The notes: generated by a model not told the origin, from the letters alone. A stretch of DNA of 64,000 nt from Chrysogorgia sp. JL179-B06 (GCA_035772405.1 JAYKKM010000080.1:4684501-4748500), one strand, 5' to 3'; numbered from the stretch's first letter, positions 35,427 to 49,879 are shown. Numbers and translations are program-made.

Positions 35427-35920
35427 CCCGGCATTACCACATGTTGAAAGGATTTATGGGAAGGAAAATTTCGAGTATTGGAATACATACATTTTAGACC
35501 AAACCGGGACCAGTTGCGAAAAATGCAACTTCAAGGCCTTCCGGCTGGAATTGAACCCGCGACCGTGCGATGCTAGTACAGTGCTCTGACCACTGAGCTA
35601 CGGAAGCCGTTGCCGAGAGCATAGTCACGAGTTCTGTATATATGGTAGTTTGATCGAGTGAAATGCCAAATATTACCTATAATATACCCAGAATCTTATT
35701 CCGGCATTACCACCATATGTACAGAACTCGTGACTAGGCTCTCGGCAACGGCTTCCGTAGCTCAGTGGTCAGAGCACTGCACTAGCATCGCAGGGTCGCG
35801 GGGGTTCAATTGCAGCCGGAAGGCCTTGAAGTTGCATTTTTCGCAACTGGTCCCGGTTTGGTCTCAAAATGTATGTATTCCAACACTCGAAATTTTCCTT
35901 CACCCTAAATCCTTTCACTA
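35427..35920. mobile_element. Two further SINE copies in inverted orientation
   Basis: A minus-strand copy (about 35640-35434) and a plus-strand copy (about 35705-35920) each have the fuller tRNA-like head: GGCTTCCGTAGCTCAGTGGT, CAGAGCACTG, then the B box GTTCAATT and GCCGGAAGGCC. The D arm closes, and the anticodon-like loop CTAGCAT would place AGC, but the acceptor stem has an extra base and the anticodon stem a mismatch. Hence a tRNA-derived SINE, not a tRNA gene. Other fragments are at 15.24, 41.66 and 62.30 kb. Confidence 0.78.
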
Positions 35921-35935
35921 TATATATATATATAT

Positions 35936-38345
<2,410 letters not shown>

Positions 38346-38347
<2 letters not shown>

Positions 38348-41300
38348 AGGTCGAGCGAGCTCGGACAGTATAGATGAGATTATTCCAGACCTTTCGGTTC
38401 TCCATAGCTTTCGCTATTTCATATCTCCCGAGTCCAGTATCACTTTCCAGTTTATCAATGTATGTTGTAGCTGGTCTTCCACGAGAACGTCTGCCATGCG
38501 CTGGTTGCCAGAAAAGTAACTCTGATATGACTTCATCTTTACTTCTCCAACAGTGTCCGCTAAATCGTAGTCTGCGCTCACGTAATGTTGTTGATAAGGG
38601 TGGTATTGTACCATAAAGCTCAACATTCGTCATGTGTTGTCTCCAACTGATGTTCAGTGCTGCCCTAAGTAGCCGGGTGTAGCATCCGTCGATTTGCTGC
38701 TCAAGCGACTTTGTCATTGTCCAGGTTTCACTTCCATACAGAAGTACACTTTCTACTGTTGCACGAAAGAACTTGATCTTGAGCTGTCGCGTGAAAGGTC
38801 TGATTTCCATATGGTATCCATTTTTGAAAGTGCCGACCATGCCTTTGCTTTCCTCACCGTAATATATTTTCTGCTACTGTCTATCCATGAACCAAGGTAC
38901 TGGAAGTCATCAACATTCTTTAGTTGATCATTATCAATGGTGGTTAAGCTGCCATGAATATTGTATGTAATGTATTCCGTTTTGGAGGCGTTTATACGCA
39001 ATCCTACTTCCTTTGCAGCAGATTCTACCTTGTTTAGCAGAAGTTGAGCGTCTGTTAGTGTGTTAGAAAGAAGAGCGATGTCATCTGCAAAGTCAGTGTC
39101 TGTAATTGTTACAGCTGGGTATCTACTACTTCTACGTCGTTGCAATGTGAACCCTAGATCCTCACAAGTTATGGCTGTCCTCATCGCATAATCTAATACT
39201 ATTATGAAGAGTAGCGGCGCTAATGTATCCCCCTGTAGTACGCCAGCTAGTATTGGAAGAACTCTGTTTCACCATCTGGAGAAAGTACCTGAGCTTCAGT
39301 TTCACGGTATAACAATCCAATAGCTGCTACGATTTCTTCTGGTATTCCATAAGCTCTTAGAATTTCCAGCATTTTACCCCTGCATGTGAATTGAGTCGAA
39401 AGCCTTCTTAAAATCGACAAAGGTCAGAACTGCAGGGAGGTTCTTCGCTTTAATTCCTTCCACCAGTCTCCGTAGTGCTAATATCTGAGCAGTTGTTGAT
39501 CTAGTTGGTGTAAATCGATTTTGGTTCTTACGCAGGATTGGCTCGATGTGAGGACGTATTCTAAGCAGGAGCATTTTGTTGTATATTTTGGCAGCAATAA
39601 CAGTGAGACTGATTCCACGGTAGTTGTCTGGTACACCGAGGTCTCCTTTCTTTGGGAGTGTTATTAATTGACTCTTGGTCCAAATTGATGGTTTATCCCC
39701 TTTCAACATCAGGTTGCACACATCAAGTAACGGCCTGTTCAATGCCCCTGTTTTCCATACCTCGGTAGGGATTTCATCTAACCCGGGAGCTTTATTATTG
39801 GACATGCTGTTAATACACCTCTGGAGTTCTGAAGTTGTAAAGTCTCCTGTTTGTATTGGTAATGTCTTGTCATTTATTATTCTTGTATGACTATCCTCGA
39901 TGTTTGGCGATTGTCCAAGCAAATTACAGAAATGATCTTTCCATGTTTTTACACGATCTTCAGGAGAATCACCTTTTAATCGCCCTTTGGGACTGTTTTT
40001 CCGTCCTGAAACCTCATTTACTGTTTCCCAGGCAAGCCTGGATTGTCGTTGTATATGTGCAGCTGTTATTGTTTCGGTTTTCTCCTGTATATATTTCTGC
40101 TGGCTGATGTTGTAGGCCTCTTTGAGAGCTTTTTTGCCCTGCTCCACGTTTTCGATGTTAGCGATGGTTGGTTGTTTCGTTTTTTCTTGATAGGCTATTC
40201 TCAGAGCATCTCTCTTAGAAGTAACGTCAACATTCTGCCATGGTACATATCCTTTACGTTTGGGTTTCCGTGGAATATGTTTCTTGGCTGATTCATTGTG
40301 CGCAGTTATTATATTCTGATATATACCGTCAGCAGTGTTGTCTATTTCCGTTGACTGTACTTGTAGTACATCAAAGCGATTTCGAACTTCCACAGTGTAG
40401 GCTTCTATTACTGCAATGTCTGTTCTAAGTTTCGTCCAGTCATAGTTGTTACGCTTGCTCCTCTTGGGTTTGTTGGCTCTCATGAAACTTAGTCGAAAAC
40501 GTGCAGTTACTATTCTGTGGTCGGAACCAATCAAGTTGAATGAATTGTATGCTTCGCAGTTCATCACACTATTTCTCCACTTCCTATTAACAAGGATGTA
40601 GTCTAGCTGCGCTCTTGCTCCATTGGGATATCGAAAGGTCCACAGCTTATTCCTAGGCTTTTCGAAAGTTGTGTTTGTTGTTATCATCCCACATTCCTCT
40701 ATTAGCTCTAACAGTAATCGTCCGTTTCTATTTGAGTTGGCGTTATAGGTGTAACCCATGATGTCTTCAAGTCCAAGTTGCGCATTCAGATCCCCAGCAA
40801 TCACTTTGATATTGTGTTTCGGAATGTCCTTTATAAGTCCTGTTAGGTCTTCATAAAACCCGACTGCTAGTTCCGGATCGGACGTATTAGTTGGACAGTA
40901 ACAAGACACTACTGTTGTCTTAGGATTCCCATTAAATGTAGCTATCATGACCCTGGCATTTATGGATTCGATGTTGTTCAGTGTCTGAGATGCAAATGGA
41001 CTTAGTAGAATTCCAACTCCTCCAACTCATGCATTGACTGAATTCTTATCTGCAGAGCTTGTTACAAATGTCCATCCATTACCTAAGTCATTATACTTGA
41101 TGGTGTCTTCATGGCATAATCGATGTTCTTGAACGCAGATGATGTCGATGTGGTATTCCATTGCTAGCGCTACTATGTCACCCTGTTTTTCTTCAGCACG
41201 TAGAGTTCGTACATTCATGGTAGCAATCTTTACTCTTTCTTTACATTTCATCAGATTCGTTATCCCTGTATCACTACCAGTGTCTAATTTTTCATCCCCC

Positions 41301-41620
41301 GCCTGGCTTAACACCAAGGGACGCGGACCTTGTTTACCCGGGTGACGACCGATCCGGTATTTGGTCTGTAAGTTTCTCACCTAAAATGTCTTTCAATTGC
41401 GAAAATCAAAACTGCAAGTGGTCGCAACTCCTGTAAGCAGTTTCGCAGTAAGTCGCCGTTGGTTGATTACCTTCCGCCGACTCTGTCTGCATGTTTAGCC
41501 GTTGGTAGATTACCCTCCGCCCATCCATGGCCTACAACCCTGCTGCCGACTGTAGGGGTCATAGCTATGATTAAAGGCATGGACGCTACTCCATGACGTC
41601 CGTAAAGACCCGCATACCCG
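38346..41620 (-). mobile_element. Near full-length APE-type LINE (same family as 1-1156), several disabling changes
   Basis: The 5' region (41620-41381) is GC-richer and non-coding. The ORF starts about 41380 (RYRIGRHPGKQGPR-like start, then KERVKIATMNVRTLRAEEKQ, beginning the endonuclease). One in-frame TGA is at 41029-41027. The frame then runs to 39374, where four extra bases within CACATGCAGGGG break it. The RT catalytic part lies in 39184-38753 (TDTDFADDIALLS) and the C-terminus in 38840-38346 (RERRLRFSGHCWR, RRSRGRPATTYI). The 3' tail is (GAT)n. Confidence 0.88.
39374..41380 (-). pseudogene. LINE endonuclease-RT ORF, one stop and one frameshift
   Basis: APE-type endonuclease motifs: IICVQEHRL (catalytic Glu), VIAGDLNAQLG, FRYPNGARAQLDYILVNRK and NLIGSDHRIVTARF (the SDH motif). 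Then RT: APGLDEIPTEVWK, DNYRGISLTVIAAKIYNKML, NQNRFTPTRSTTAQILALRR and VLTFVDFKKAFDSIH, after which the 4-bp insertion ends the frame. Because both enzymatic domains are nearly whole, this is the reference copy for the family in this window. Confidence 0.85.
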
Positions 41621-41625
41621 CTAAA

Positions 41626-41629
<4 letters not shown>

Positions 41630-41666
<37 letters not shown>
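41630..41666. repeat. (TA)n tract
   Basis: Short TA run between the 5' end of the LINE and a SINE fragment. Confidence 0.9.
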
Positions 41667-41667
<1 letters not shown>

Positions 41668-41815
41668 CATTTCACTCGATTAAACTACATGTTCTCAAGA
41701 TTTCTGGTGAAGGAAAATTTCGAGTGTTGGAATATATACATTTTAAGATCAAACCGGGACCAGTTACAAAAAATGCAACCCTAAAGGCCTTCTGGCCGGA
41801 ATCGAACCGCTTTCA
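41667..41815 (-). mobile_element. SINE fragment (same family as 35.1-35.9 kb)
   Basis: GGCATTTCACTCGATTAAAC through GTGAAGGAAAATTTCGAGTG to AACCGGGACCAGTTACAAAA and GGCCTTCTGGCCGGAATCG. It has the tail and B-box edge of the SINE; the tRNA head is lost. Confidence 0.75.
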
Positions 41816-41889
41816 AATGTAAACAAATACTAATAGACCGCCCTATATAGTACACGTCTATAAAACAGACTGGTTAAAACAAACCGCTT

Positions 41890-42050
41890 TAGGGGCTGAT
41901 TACATGGAGAAATTCCAGCCCGGGCTGAGATTTCAGCCCGCTACGAGGTATGGTTTACGGAGTATGGAAAATCATTTAAATAGCTTTGTTTTTATGCCAT
42001 ATTTGTTACCGCTTGAACGCTTTCGAAACCTCTCCATGTAACCAGCCCCT
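41890..42050. mobile_element. MITE, 161 bp, TIR AGGGGCTGATTACATGGAGA
   Basis: Left end AGGGGCTGATTACATGGAGA and right end its inverse (TCTCCATGTAACCAGCCCCT, one mismatch). Interior GCCCGGGCTGAGATTTCAGCCC palindrome, also seen worn at 19.63 kb. No target duplication was settled. Confidence 0.78.
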
Positions 42051-42054
42051 CACA

Positions 42055-42217
42055 AATTGACCTTTTTTACGGGTTGAAACAGCCGAATTTTTTTGGTTTA
42101 AACAACCAAAATACGGTCATCTTAATAAAAATATTCGATTATTTTAACCATTCAGATTGGTATGAGTCCGAGACAACCTATCAAATCGGTTGTTTCAACC
42201 AATCTGTTTTTACAGTT
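42055..42217. mobile_element. Worn copy of the TTGGTT palindrome-array family
   Basis: TTGGTTTAAACAACCAAAA, GGTTGTTTCAACCAATCTGT and a terminal TTTTTACAG match the family termini at 5776 and 14281. It lies directly upstream of duplicated exon copy 4. Confidence 0.6.
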
Positions 42218-42278
42218 TATTGTAAGTCAGAGACAGTTTAAACCACATAAATATTGTTATGGCTTCCGTTGCAAATAG

Positions 42279-42353
42279 ACAAAGCAAAAGATCAGAAAGA
42301 GAAAGGAATGGTAATTATTGATATCAAAGGGCCAGGAATGGAAATCCAACAAG
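42279..42353 (+). CDS. Duplicated exon type B, copy 4
   Basis: 75 bp, phase 1-1. Acceptor TTCCGTTGCAAATAG|, donor CAACAAG|gtaggc. Reads DKAKDQKEKGMVIIDIKGPG then MEIQQ(G). Confidence 0.62.
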
Positions 42354-42801
42354 GTAGGCTACGAATGGTGATGATACATAGCAATGGCGATGTTGATGAT
42401 ATCGGTAATGTTGATAATAATAGTAATAGAATGATAACATGCCGTGATATTATATATAAAGCAAATCGTCTAACTATAAAACACACTGAGAAATGTCCAA
42501 GTTCAATTGGAAATCTAATCCAAACCTGTTGATTGTCGGTAACATACTATATCCATTGAGATATTTCATAAATTAGTTAATTAACTTTAGGTATATATAG
42601 CGCATGATAATGGCTATGCCGACAGTTGTAGTCATTGTAACATAATAGAGATGGTGATAATAATTATGATATTGATATAATCAATTAAAATATTGTTTAA
42701 CAAAACTTTTAATTTTCACTGTAGTTAGCTGGAAGAGATTAACACAATGATAATCTCTCCCATCTTTTTTATTAAATCCATCAAATTCTGTTAAAGAAAA
42801 G

Positions 42802-42846
42802 AGCGGATTGCACGAATTCTTCAACCAGAAAGTCCATCTTTTCATG
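42802..42846 (+). CDS. Duplicated exon type A (short form)
   Basis: 45 bp, phase 1-1. Acceptor CTGTTAAAGAAAAG|, donor TTCATG|gtagat. Reads RIARILQPESPSFH(G). It is related to the longer type A exon at 48308 (IARILKSEIPSHH) and to worn versions at 25.98, 27.08 and 46.99 kb. Confidence 0.4.
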
Positions 42847-42922
42847 GTAGATCCCACTACAATATGGTAAGTCAGAGACAGTTAACACCAGATAATTTGA
42901 TTTTGTTTTCCATTGGAAATAG

Positions 42923-42997
42923 ATAAAGAAAAAGATCAGCAAGAGAAGGGAATGGTAATTACTGAAATCGAAGGACCAGGGATGGCAATACAAGCAG
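42923..42997 (+). CDS. Duplicated exon type B, copy 5
   Basis: 75 bp, phase 1-1. Acceptor TTTCCATTGGAAATAG|, donor CAAGCAG|gtgaaa. Reads DKEKDQQEKGMVITEIEGPG then MAIQA(G). Nearest to copy 3 in exon and flanking intron. Confidence 0.65.
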
Positions 42998-43125
42998 GTG
43001 AAAGTAATCGAATTGTAATTAATGTAAACTGTAAAGTTGATGATGGTAATTGTGATAATAATATAATAATAACAGTGTTGCTGTATCTAAAGCAACATGA
43101 TGATTTATATCAAAAGCGATTTTAT

Positions 43126-44667
43126 TTATTTTTTTTTTAATTTAAATTTTAATAAAATACTTGAATGGCAAATATACACAGGTAAATTTGAAAAAAATTT
43201 GAAAAAAAAAAAAATTTGAAAAAGTTTACAGTAAATAGCTACATTTAAAAACAATGGGGACGAATCCCATGTCCTTATTGAATAGGGAATAACACTATTT
43301 TGATATCGCTTAGTGCGACACTTAAACAGAGGAAAAGTACGAGGATGTCTTAATGAATACTTTTTCACAGTAGGAATAGGTAACAAATCATGGATGTTAC
43401 TTTTGTGGTTCAAAATTGACTTAAAACACTTTCTACAGAGACACTCCCTTTAAGTTCCAAAAGGCCATCTGCATAAGAAAAAGAAGGCAAAATTATCCTA
43501 ACAGCTCTTCGTTGCACTTGTTCAAGTTGGTCGCGCAATTTCAATGAAAGAGATGAATGCCAAACTACACAGGCGTATTCGAGAATTGGACGAATGAAGG
43601 AGCAATATACCAAACGAAGATCCTTAGAAGGAACACCACACCGCCACAGGGTTCGCAGAGCGTACAAACGTTTACTCGCCTTAGAACATATATACGGTCG
43701 TCGATATGTACTGACCAGTTTAGATCAGATGTAACATAAACACCAAGCAGCTTAATAACAGGTTCGACATCTAAAGGGTGATCGTTTAATACAAGAGGCT
43801 GTAAGGGAAAATGACTCCTTTTGAAAGTTACATGAAATTCTTTAGTCTTTTGAACATTGAGACGCATGTTATTAGTAATGGTCCATTGTTGAATACGGTC
43901 AACTTCCGCTTGGACAATCGTAGTCGTGCTGTGTGAAACAACCTCAAAAAGGGTACAATCGTCAATGTATTTATACATAGGTACTGTAGTGGAAAGATCG
44001 TTGATCATAACCAAGAAGAGAAGTGGACCTAATTTGGTCCCCTGGGGTACCCCAGCATGGATAGGCTTCCAACTCGATCTTAGATTACCCAGTTTAACTC
44101 GTTGCTGACGATGTTTCAAAAAAGCAGCACACCAATTCAACAAGATTTGGGGAACATTAAGCAAACGAAGCTTCTCCATTAGAATGTTATGATCAATCCT
44201 GTCAAAAGCCTTGGAAAAGTCAATTAGACATGAACGAATGATGGTTTTATGTGCTTCAGTCTCCATAAGCCACTGATGGACAAGATGAACCAAGGCATGA
44301 GACGTGGAAGAGTGCTTAATTCCCCGAAACTGTCGAGGATCAATATGCGGCATAACAATAGAAGACAGCCAATTGAAATCAAAACCCTCGAGCACCTTAC
44401 TCAAGACTGGAGTAAGAGAAATCGGCCTAAGATAATAATCAACCGATTTGGGGATGGCAATCGTGGACAGCGGTAGAACATCAGCACACTTCCAAAGAGC
44501 TGGAATAAAACCGTGACCAATGGATGCATTGAAGATGGAACAAATTGGGTCACAAATAATTGATGCGAAATTACATAATAGCCAGTTAGGGATGTCATCG
44601 GGGCCACTCGATTTACCAACTTTAACTGCCATAAGAGAACGTTCAACGGTGTCCGGTGTAATCCCCT
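43126..44667 (-). mobile_element. LINE (YIDD type), RT and C-terminal part
   Basis: Right half of a LINE whose left coding part continues at 46230-46650 after a 1.6-kb insertion. The RT frame 44632-43565 is followed in another frame (43667-43410) by LVYCSFIRPILEYACVVWHS and RDQLEQVQRRAVRIIL, and at 43413-43126 by KCRTKRYQNSVIPYSIRTWD, the C-terminal region. At least two frameshifts. Confidence 0.82.
43565..44667 (-). pseudogene. LINE reverse transcriptase, frameshifted
   Basis: Starts in frame at ITPDTVERSLMAVKVGKSSG. Counting from the internal Met: GPDDIPNWLL (10-19), RPISLTPVLSKVLEGF (69-84), CLIDFSKAFDRIDHN (135-149), AGVPQGTKLGPLLF (193-206), catalytic YIDD at 222-225, and KLLGVYVTSDLNWSVHI. 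YIDD is a tolerated variant of YADD/YVDD. After about residue 310 the frame shifts near 43660. Confidence 0.82.
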
Positions 44668-46300
44668 CGTCCGACCCGAAGCGCCGGCCGACGGCCTGAG
44701 GACGAGGGTGATAATATCGACCGGCGTTTAGTCCCTTTACGATTCCATGCGTTTCTAGAGTAGCTTGCTACACATTCCTAACATTCCTTTGGACGGACCG
44801 CCGTAAAGTGTCGTAACACACGAGCGTGTTACGATTACGAACAGAAAACATGATGGACATTTTGGCGAAATTGGAAGAATTGACAATTAATCTTTTCGCT
44901 TCTTTACGGTACTGCAATAAACACGCATACACAGCCTAACTTAATATTGCTTTCAAGTAAGTTTATAGCGTCCGAAGGCAACTTCTTTTCACTGTTTATT
45001 TTGTGTACGTAACTTTAGTCAAGCTTTCAGTAGTTCAAAATAATATATAGTCGTCTGAAGCTGGAAGATGTCAAATTTGACAGTTCGTATTAAATTCAAA
45101 AGCCGTTCAAGGACAAACCTGTAAGTGTTTTCGCTTTTTTAAAGATGTTAGTAATCGGTTATAAAGATATTTTGTACGTATTCTATTCAAGTGATTTATT
45201 CAAGCTTTCATTTGATGTATAGTATAGCGTCCGAAGGCCAACTCCTTTAATTCCTTTTCAGTGTTTTATCGGTTAGCAATTTCAAGTTAATGCGAATATA
45301 TTGTGTACATATGTCCGAGTCAGTTAGTCAAGCTTTCTGTAGTTCGAAATATATCGTCATTGGAAGCTGTTTTATGTCTGGAAAATTTGACAGTTCGTAA
45401 ATTTAAAAGCCGTTCAATGGCAAACCTGTAAGTGTTTTCGCTTTTTAAAGATGTTAACAATTATTTACAAATATATTTTCGTACGTATGTCCGAGTCTGT
45501 TATTCAAGCTTTCATTTGATGTATCTCATGAGTTCGTAGAATTAGTATTTCAAAATATATTGTCGCCGGAACATGTTATAATCAGTTTGTATTTGATAAA
45601 TGAAAAATCAGTTAGTTACCATGGTAACAATTGCGTCATTCTTCGCTAAATATATTTCGAAAGAAAAGCCGAAAGCGATAAAAAAGCGAAAAAATAATGT
45701 TTTTTCCAGTATAACTTCTTAACATGTGCACAAGAAACTATAAATACGTGTATGAAACAACCCCTGGGTGGCTGGCAATCGGAAACCTCTACTCGTTTTC
45801 ACCTTTCGGACTTCAAAAGTTTGATATTTGTTTTTGCTATTTACAAAGTGAACTTAAAATCATTTTATTCATCACATTGGCAAGTCGAACGTTGTTGAAA
45901 TGAAAGAGATTTAAATGAATCTCGTAGAAAATTTCCGAACTGGGGACGCTTTGTCGCTTCGAAGGCGTCTATATATGAAGATATAAAAGCTCAAATAATT
46001 GATCACAGGAAACATTAGTTGGTTGTTTATTTATAAAATGTACAAAAAGTTTGTATTACTAAGCTTCTGTCTACTAAGAGTCAAGACCCGAGGTTTCGAG
46101 CGGCTGTGGCTTTTCTCCGATTTTTCTCCATTTTCCAAATTTCTAGTTTTTCTTTTTACTGAAAAAAATATTTATTACGATATCCTATTTATTTTCACCA
46201 GGCTTTCTCGTACATAGGCCCAATTAATTAGGATGCGCCAAATTGCGTGCATTGTAGCAGTATTATCATACATCGAGCGAGGGGTTGTTGCGTACACGTA
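44668..46300. mobile_element. ~1.6-kb insertion splitting the LINE, with internal tandem duplication
   Basis: LINE protein runs to ITPYTPEEYI-type sequence on the right (about 46310) and resumes with ITPDTVERSL on the left (about 44665), so the block between is foreign. Its edges both show CCCCTCG (inverted), with the right edge extending to CTAGAAATACGTGTACGCAA. The same edge recurs at 56.50-56.55 kb. Inside, 44954-45223 and 45224-45530 are two copies of a roughly 280-bp unit (ATAGCGTCCGAAGGC, TCAAGCTTTC, AAGCCGTTCAA, GTAAGTGTTTTCGCTTTTTA). No coding frame. Element type unknown. Confidence 0.6.
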
Positions 46301-46650
46301 TTTCTAGTTATGTATTCTTCAGGGGTGTAGGTGATAGGAGACGGAGTATAATTTAAGGGTTGAAAATCTTTAGTCACTTTGCTGAAAGCGGCGTTGATGG
46401 TCTCAGCAAGATCCATGCCTCTTAAAACAGATCCTTCGACTAACATTTCCGAAAAGGAAGCACCTAGTTACTTCTTTAATATCCGAAGTGAACCAGGGTT
46501 TGTCTTTTGGGTAAAGTTTGACTTGATACTTGGGAAGATGAGTATCCATGAGACAAGTCAAAGTAGCATAGAAATTCGTAAATTGGTTTTCACAGGTAGG
46601 TAGTCGGTATAAAGGGGTCCAGTTGACAGCTTTCAAGGACGAAAACAAAG
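46228..46650 (-). pseudogene. LINE linker region upstream of the RT (5' part of the 43.1-44.7 kb LINE)
   Basis: First frame (46648-46403): NWTPLYRLPTCENQFTNFYA, HLPKYQVKLYPKDKPWFTSD and IKEVTR, the endonuclease-RT linker. The second frame (46446-46310) gives EGSVLRGMDLAETINAAFSK and FQPLNYTPSPITYTPEEYI. The 5' end is lost near 46650 in an AT repeat. Confidence 0.72.
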
Positions 46651-48307
46651 AAATATATATATGTTAATATATATATATATATATGTTAATTTATATATGT
46701 TAATATGCGTCAGGATAAATCCGTGGGGGATTTAGTGTGGTCGTAGGCTAGATTATTTAAACTGATTGTTTATAAAGGGGAGATATTTTCAATAAAGGCA
46801 TTCTCTCATTATAATGGGTTGCATCATTTTCGTTAGCTATGGTGCAGGTAATGATTGTCGTTGTGACGTACTGCATGTCACGATAGTGAATTAGGTAGTC
46901 AAGTATACACATGTATAATGCAAATCGTCTAGCTATAAGTAATAAAGAAAAAATTCCGAATCCAAATGGTAATCGAACCTATAGCTGTTGAATTCTGCAA
47001 GCAGAAAGTCCAATTTATCATGGTATAGTGAAGGTAATCAATCAAGCTTCCAAATGTAAATAAAATATTAGCACTATATATAATATGGTAAGGCAGAGAC
47101 AGTTTACACCAGAGAAATATTTTTATGCCTTCCATTGAAAATAAACAAATTCCCTGACCTTGACATGGGCACTTTAAACATAAAATTCAATATTTGACAC
47201 TCGTTATACGCGCCTAGACAAATTGATTACGTAATCGGCTTTCGCATCCTTCAATTACCAGATGTATTTGAAAAGAGTAGTTTTAGCTACATATTTTTTG
47301 TGCTTGAATGAACTTAGGTGGTTGTTGTAACGGGTTTTGAAATCATGGTTCCATCATCCCAATGTAGACTTTATACATCCCAATGTAGACTTTCATACAA
47401 CTGTAGCTTACTTTGACGTTGCCTCTGTTGAAGATCTTGCGCATGGGATGCTCCCTGGCTAAGTGCTTATCGATCAGCTGTATCCAAATTAGTAAGTGGC
47501 CGGGATTTTAAAATTTAAACAAAAATATTCCTAGTCAATACTTGTATTCCCTAAGTGTATTACGAGCTTCGCTTTCTGTCTAGACTGTCTTGTTCTCAAT
47601 TCAAATAATTGCCACGTGGTACTGTCTGTACACGTCATAACCTAGAAACGCATAAACCCCACTTTTCGCCAATGAAGTGAATAGAAATATTGTGCAACAG
47701 ACCAGGCGACATATTGGTGAATGGAGTGGCTCATCTTAATAACGTTTTTCTACACCATCTAACCATCTTCATTCTTCCACAAATCGTTTTCGAGGACCCA
47801 GGGTTGAGAAAGTCGGTCTTTTATAAAGTATAATGTTCCCGATAACTGATAGTTCGTATTCTCTTGAAATGAATATTATTATAAATTATGCTGCTCTCCG
47901 ACGAATGCCATCAGAATCGGCTGGCAGCTCGAGCTTCGATCCGCCCATATTACTGGCAACCTATTTTAACGTCTCGAAGGTTTTAAATGGCTGTTCCGTC
48001 AGAGTAATACACTCCATTTTGTTCACAGTACACATGAATCCTTGCCAACAATCATGCTGACAATAATGGTGATTGTTATTGTGGTAATTGTCACAATAAT
48101 GGTGATTATAACAATAATAGTGATGGTGAACATAATGAACATCGTGATACCGTTATTCCCGTCGATAATGATGATAAACTAATTACTAGCTAATATGTTA
48201 TGATAACCATGGCACATCAAAAAATGAAAAATTATATACCAAAACGTATATAATGCTCCTGTAAAATTAATAAGAAGACTAAATAATGTTATCCTTTCTT
48301 TACTTAG
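46651..48307. other. Intronic sequence with worn exon-array units
   Basis: 46930-47160 is a decayed copy of the A/B exon unit (ATTCTGCAAGCAGAAAGTCC, CAGAGACAGTTTACACCAGA, TTCCATTGAAAATAAACAAA), without open frames. The remainder, including a 47.83-48.06 kb frame, shows nothing I recognise. GATAATGATGATAA-like simple sequence lies around 48.06-48.18 kb. Confidence 0.45.
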
Positions 48308-48415
48308 AACTATCGAAGTTCGGGAAAGAACAAGAACGACCTTCCCTAATTGCACGAATTCTGAAATCAGAAATTCCATCTCACCATCTTGATAAAAGTG
48401 GTCCAACTTCCAAAG
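48308..48415 (+). CDS. Duplicated exon type A (long form)
   Basis: 108 bp, phase 1-1. Acceptor TCCTTTCTTTACTTAG|, donor TCCAAAG|gtaaac. Reads (x)LSKFGKEQERPSLIARILKS then EIPSHHLDKSGPTSK. Best exon of the A type; the following B exon is 100 bp away. Confidence 0.58.
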
Positions 48416-48516
48416 GTAAACTGAATATAGAAAATTCCTCTATAATATGGTTAATCATGCAAAGTTTAAGCCTCCCTTTGGGTAAAAATATCGAAATATT
48501 TTATGGTTTCCTGTAG

Positions 48517-48609
48517 AAAATGTCAAAGAAAAAGATGATGAGGAGGGAGAAAAGGGACTGGCCATGACTGATATCAAATGGCCGCGAAGAAAAATTAAAT
48601 CATGCAGAA
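48517..48609 (+). CDS. Duplicated exon type B, copy 6 (diverged)
   Basis: 93 bp, phase 1-1 if the donor is GCAGAA|gtaata. Acceptor GGTTTCCTGTAG|. Reads NVKEKDDEEGEKGLAMTDIK then WPRRKIKSCR. The TDIKxP core is kept, the C-terminal half has changed, and the donor is weaker than in the other copies. Confidence 0.5.
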
Positions 48610-49860
48610 GTAATAACAATTTAATTCATTATTCAATTACTGGGAGTAGTAATGCTGATTATTGTGATGATTGTGGTTAAAATAATGGTGATTGCGTTGA
48701 TAATGCTAATGATTGCGATTTTGATTATGATGCAAATATTGTTGATGCTGATGACAATAGTGATATTAATGATAATTATAATACATCTAATACGGTATAT
48801 TATACATCTAATATGTTATATTAGACATCTAATACCTTATGTTAGACAACTAGTATGTTATACATATAATACGTTATATTAGACGTCGTTTATTGCAGAG
48901 TTTTTAAACCGTCACTTTAAAAACATGGTAGTTGTGCTACCACAGCTACTGTATTATTTTGAGAATATTTTTCTTAGAAACGTAACCTCAGCTGCATGTG
49001 TCTAATCGTAACGATATTTTTATAACGAAGGAACCGATTAGATGTCGCTTTAGATTTTTTGTTCATTGAATATATTCAAGGATGTATATTGAACCCCGGA
49101 GATGTATATAAAGGAACAATAAGGGAACAATTTGAAAAATAAGAGAACAACCTACTGAGTGACAGATATTTACGTAATCGAGTGATGTTCTGTAAATGGG
49201 AAAAGGCACTGACCGATGACGAGTTTGCGCAGTCTATAACAAGCGGTGCATTGCTGATATCTCTGCAGTAGTCATACTAGTTTAGCTTTTTAAGTTCCTG
49301 TATTGTATATCCTTTCAAGGACAGTAGGTAGGCTTCTTAATTTGAATTTTAGCTTGAACGTTGATCTGAAATTCCAATATCTTTGTCATATCTGCATGCT
49401 GATGATTAAAATAAATCCAGTATGTGATTGCCAATATGAGCATTTGTGTGACATGAGTTTCAAGTCAAAATCATTTATCAATTCCAGTAACTTTTTGCTG
49501 TTGTTGTTGTTACTAGCATCAATGTGAAAATTAAAATCACCACAAATAAGAAAATATACCAATGTTTATTATTGATCTCTTGAAAGAAACCCCTGAAATC
49601 CGTAAAAAATTATTCGCGTGTTAGGTCGTTTATATTCAACGGTGGAGGTCGGTAAAACACAATGACCCTCATTGCAGCTTGAGATAGTCATGTCAATTAA
49701 CTCAAACGAATTACATATATCCTTTTCGAGGTTCTTGTTATAGATTTGCCCAACGCCGCCACCCCAAATATTTCCTATATCGATATGTTTAAAAATATAG
49801 ATATTTGGAGTAATATCACAAGCTGAATATGGGTCCTTATTGCCTTGTAACCAAGTCTCT
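48610..49860. other. Intronic sequence, nothing firm
   Basis: 48.65-48.88 kb is GAT/AAT-rich simple sequence and ATACATCTAATAxG units (about five copies, 48.78-48.88 kb). No gene or element end is seen. Confidence 0.35.
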
Positions 49861-49879
49861 GTTACACCCCTATCACACC

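Noticed and set aside
35700..35832. tRNA-Ala(AGC)-like gene
   Set aside because: Acceptor stem has an extra base, and the sequence continues into a SINE body present in several copies.
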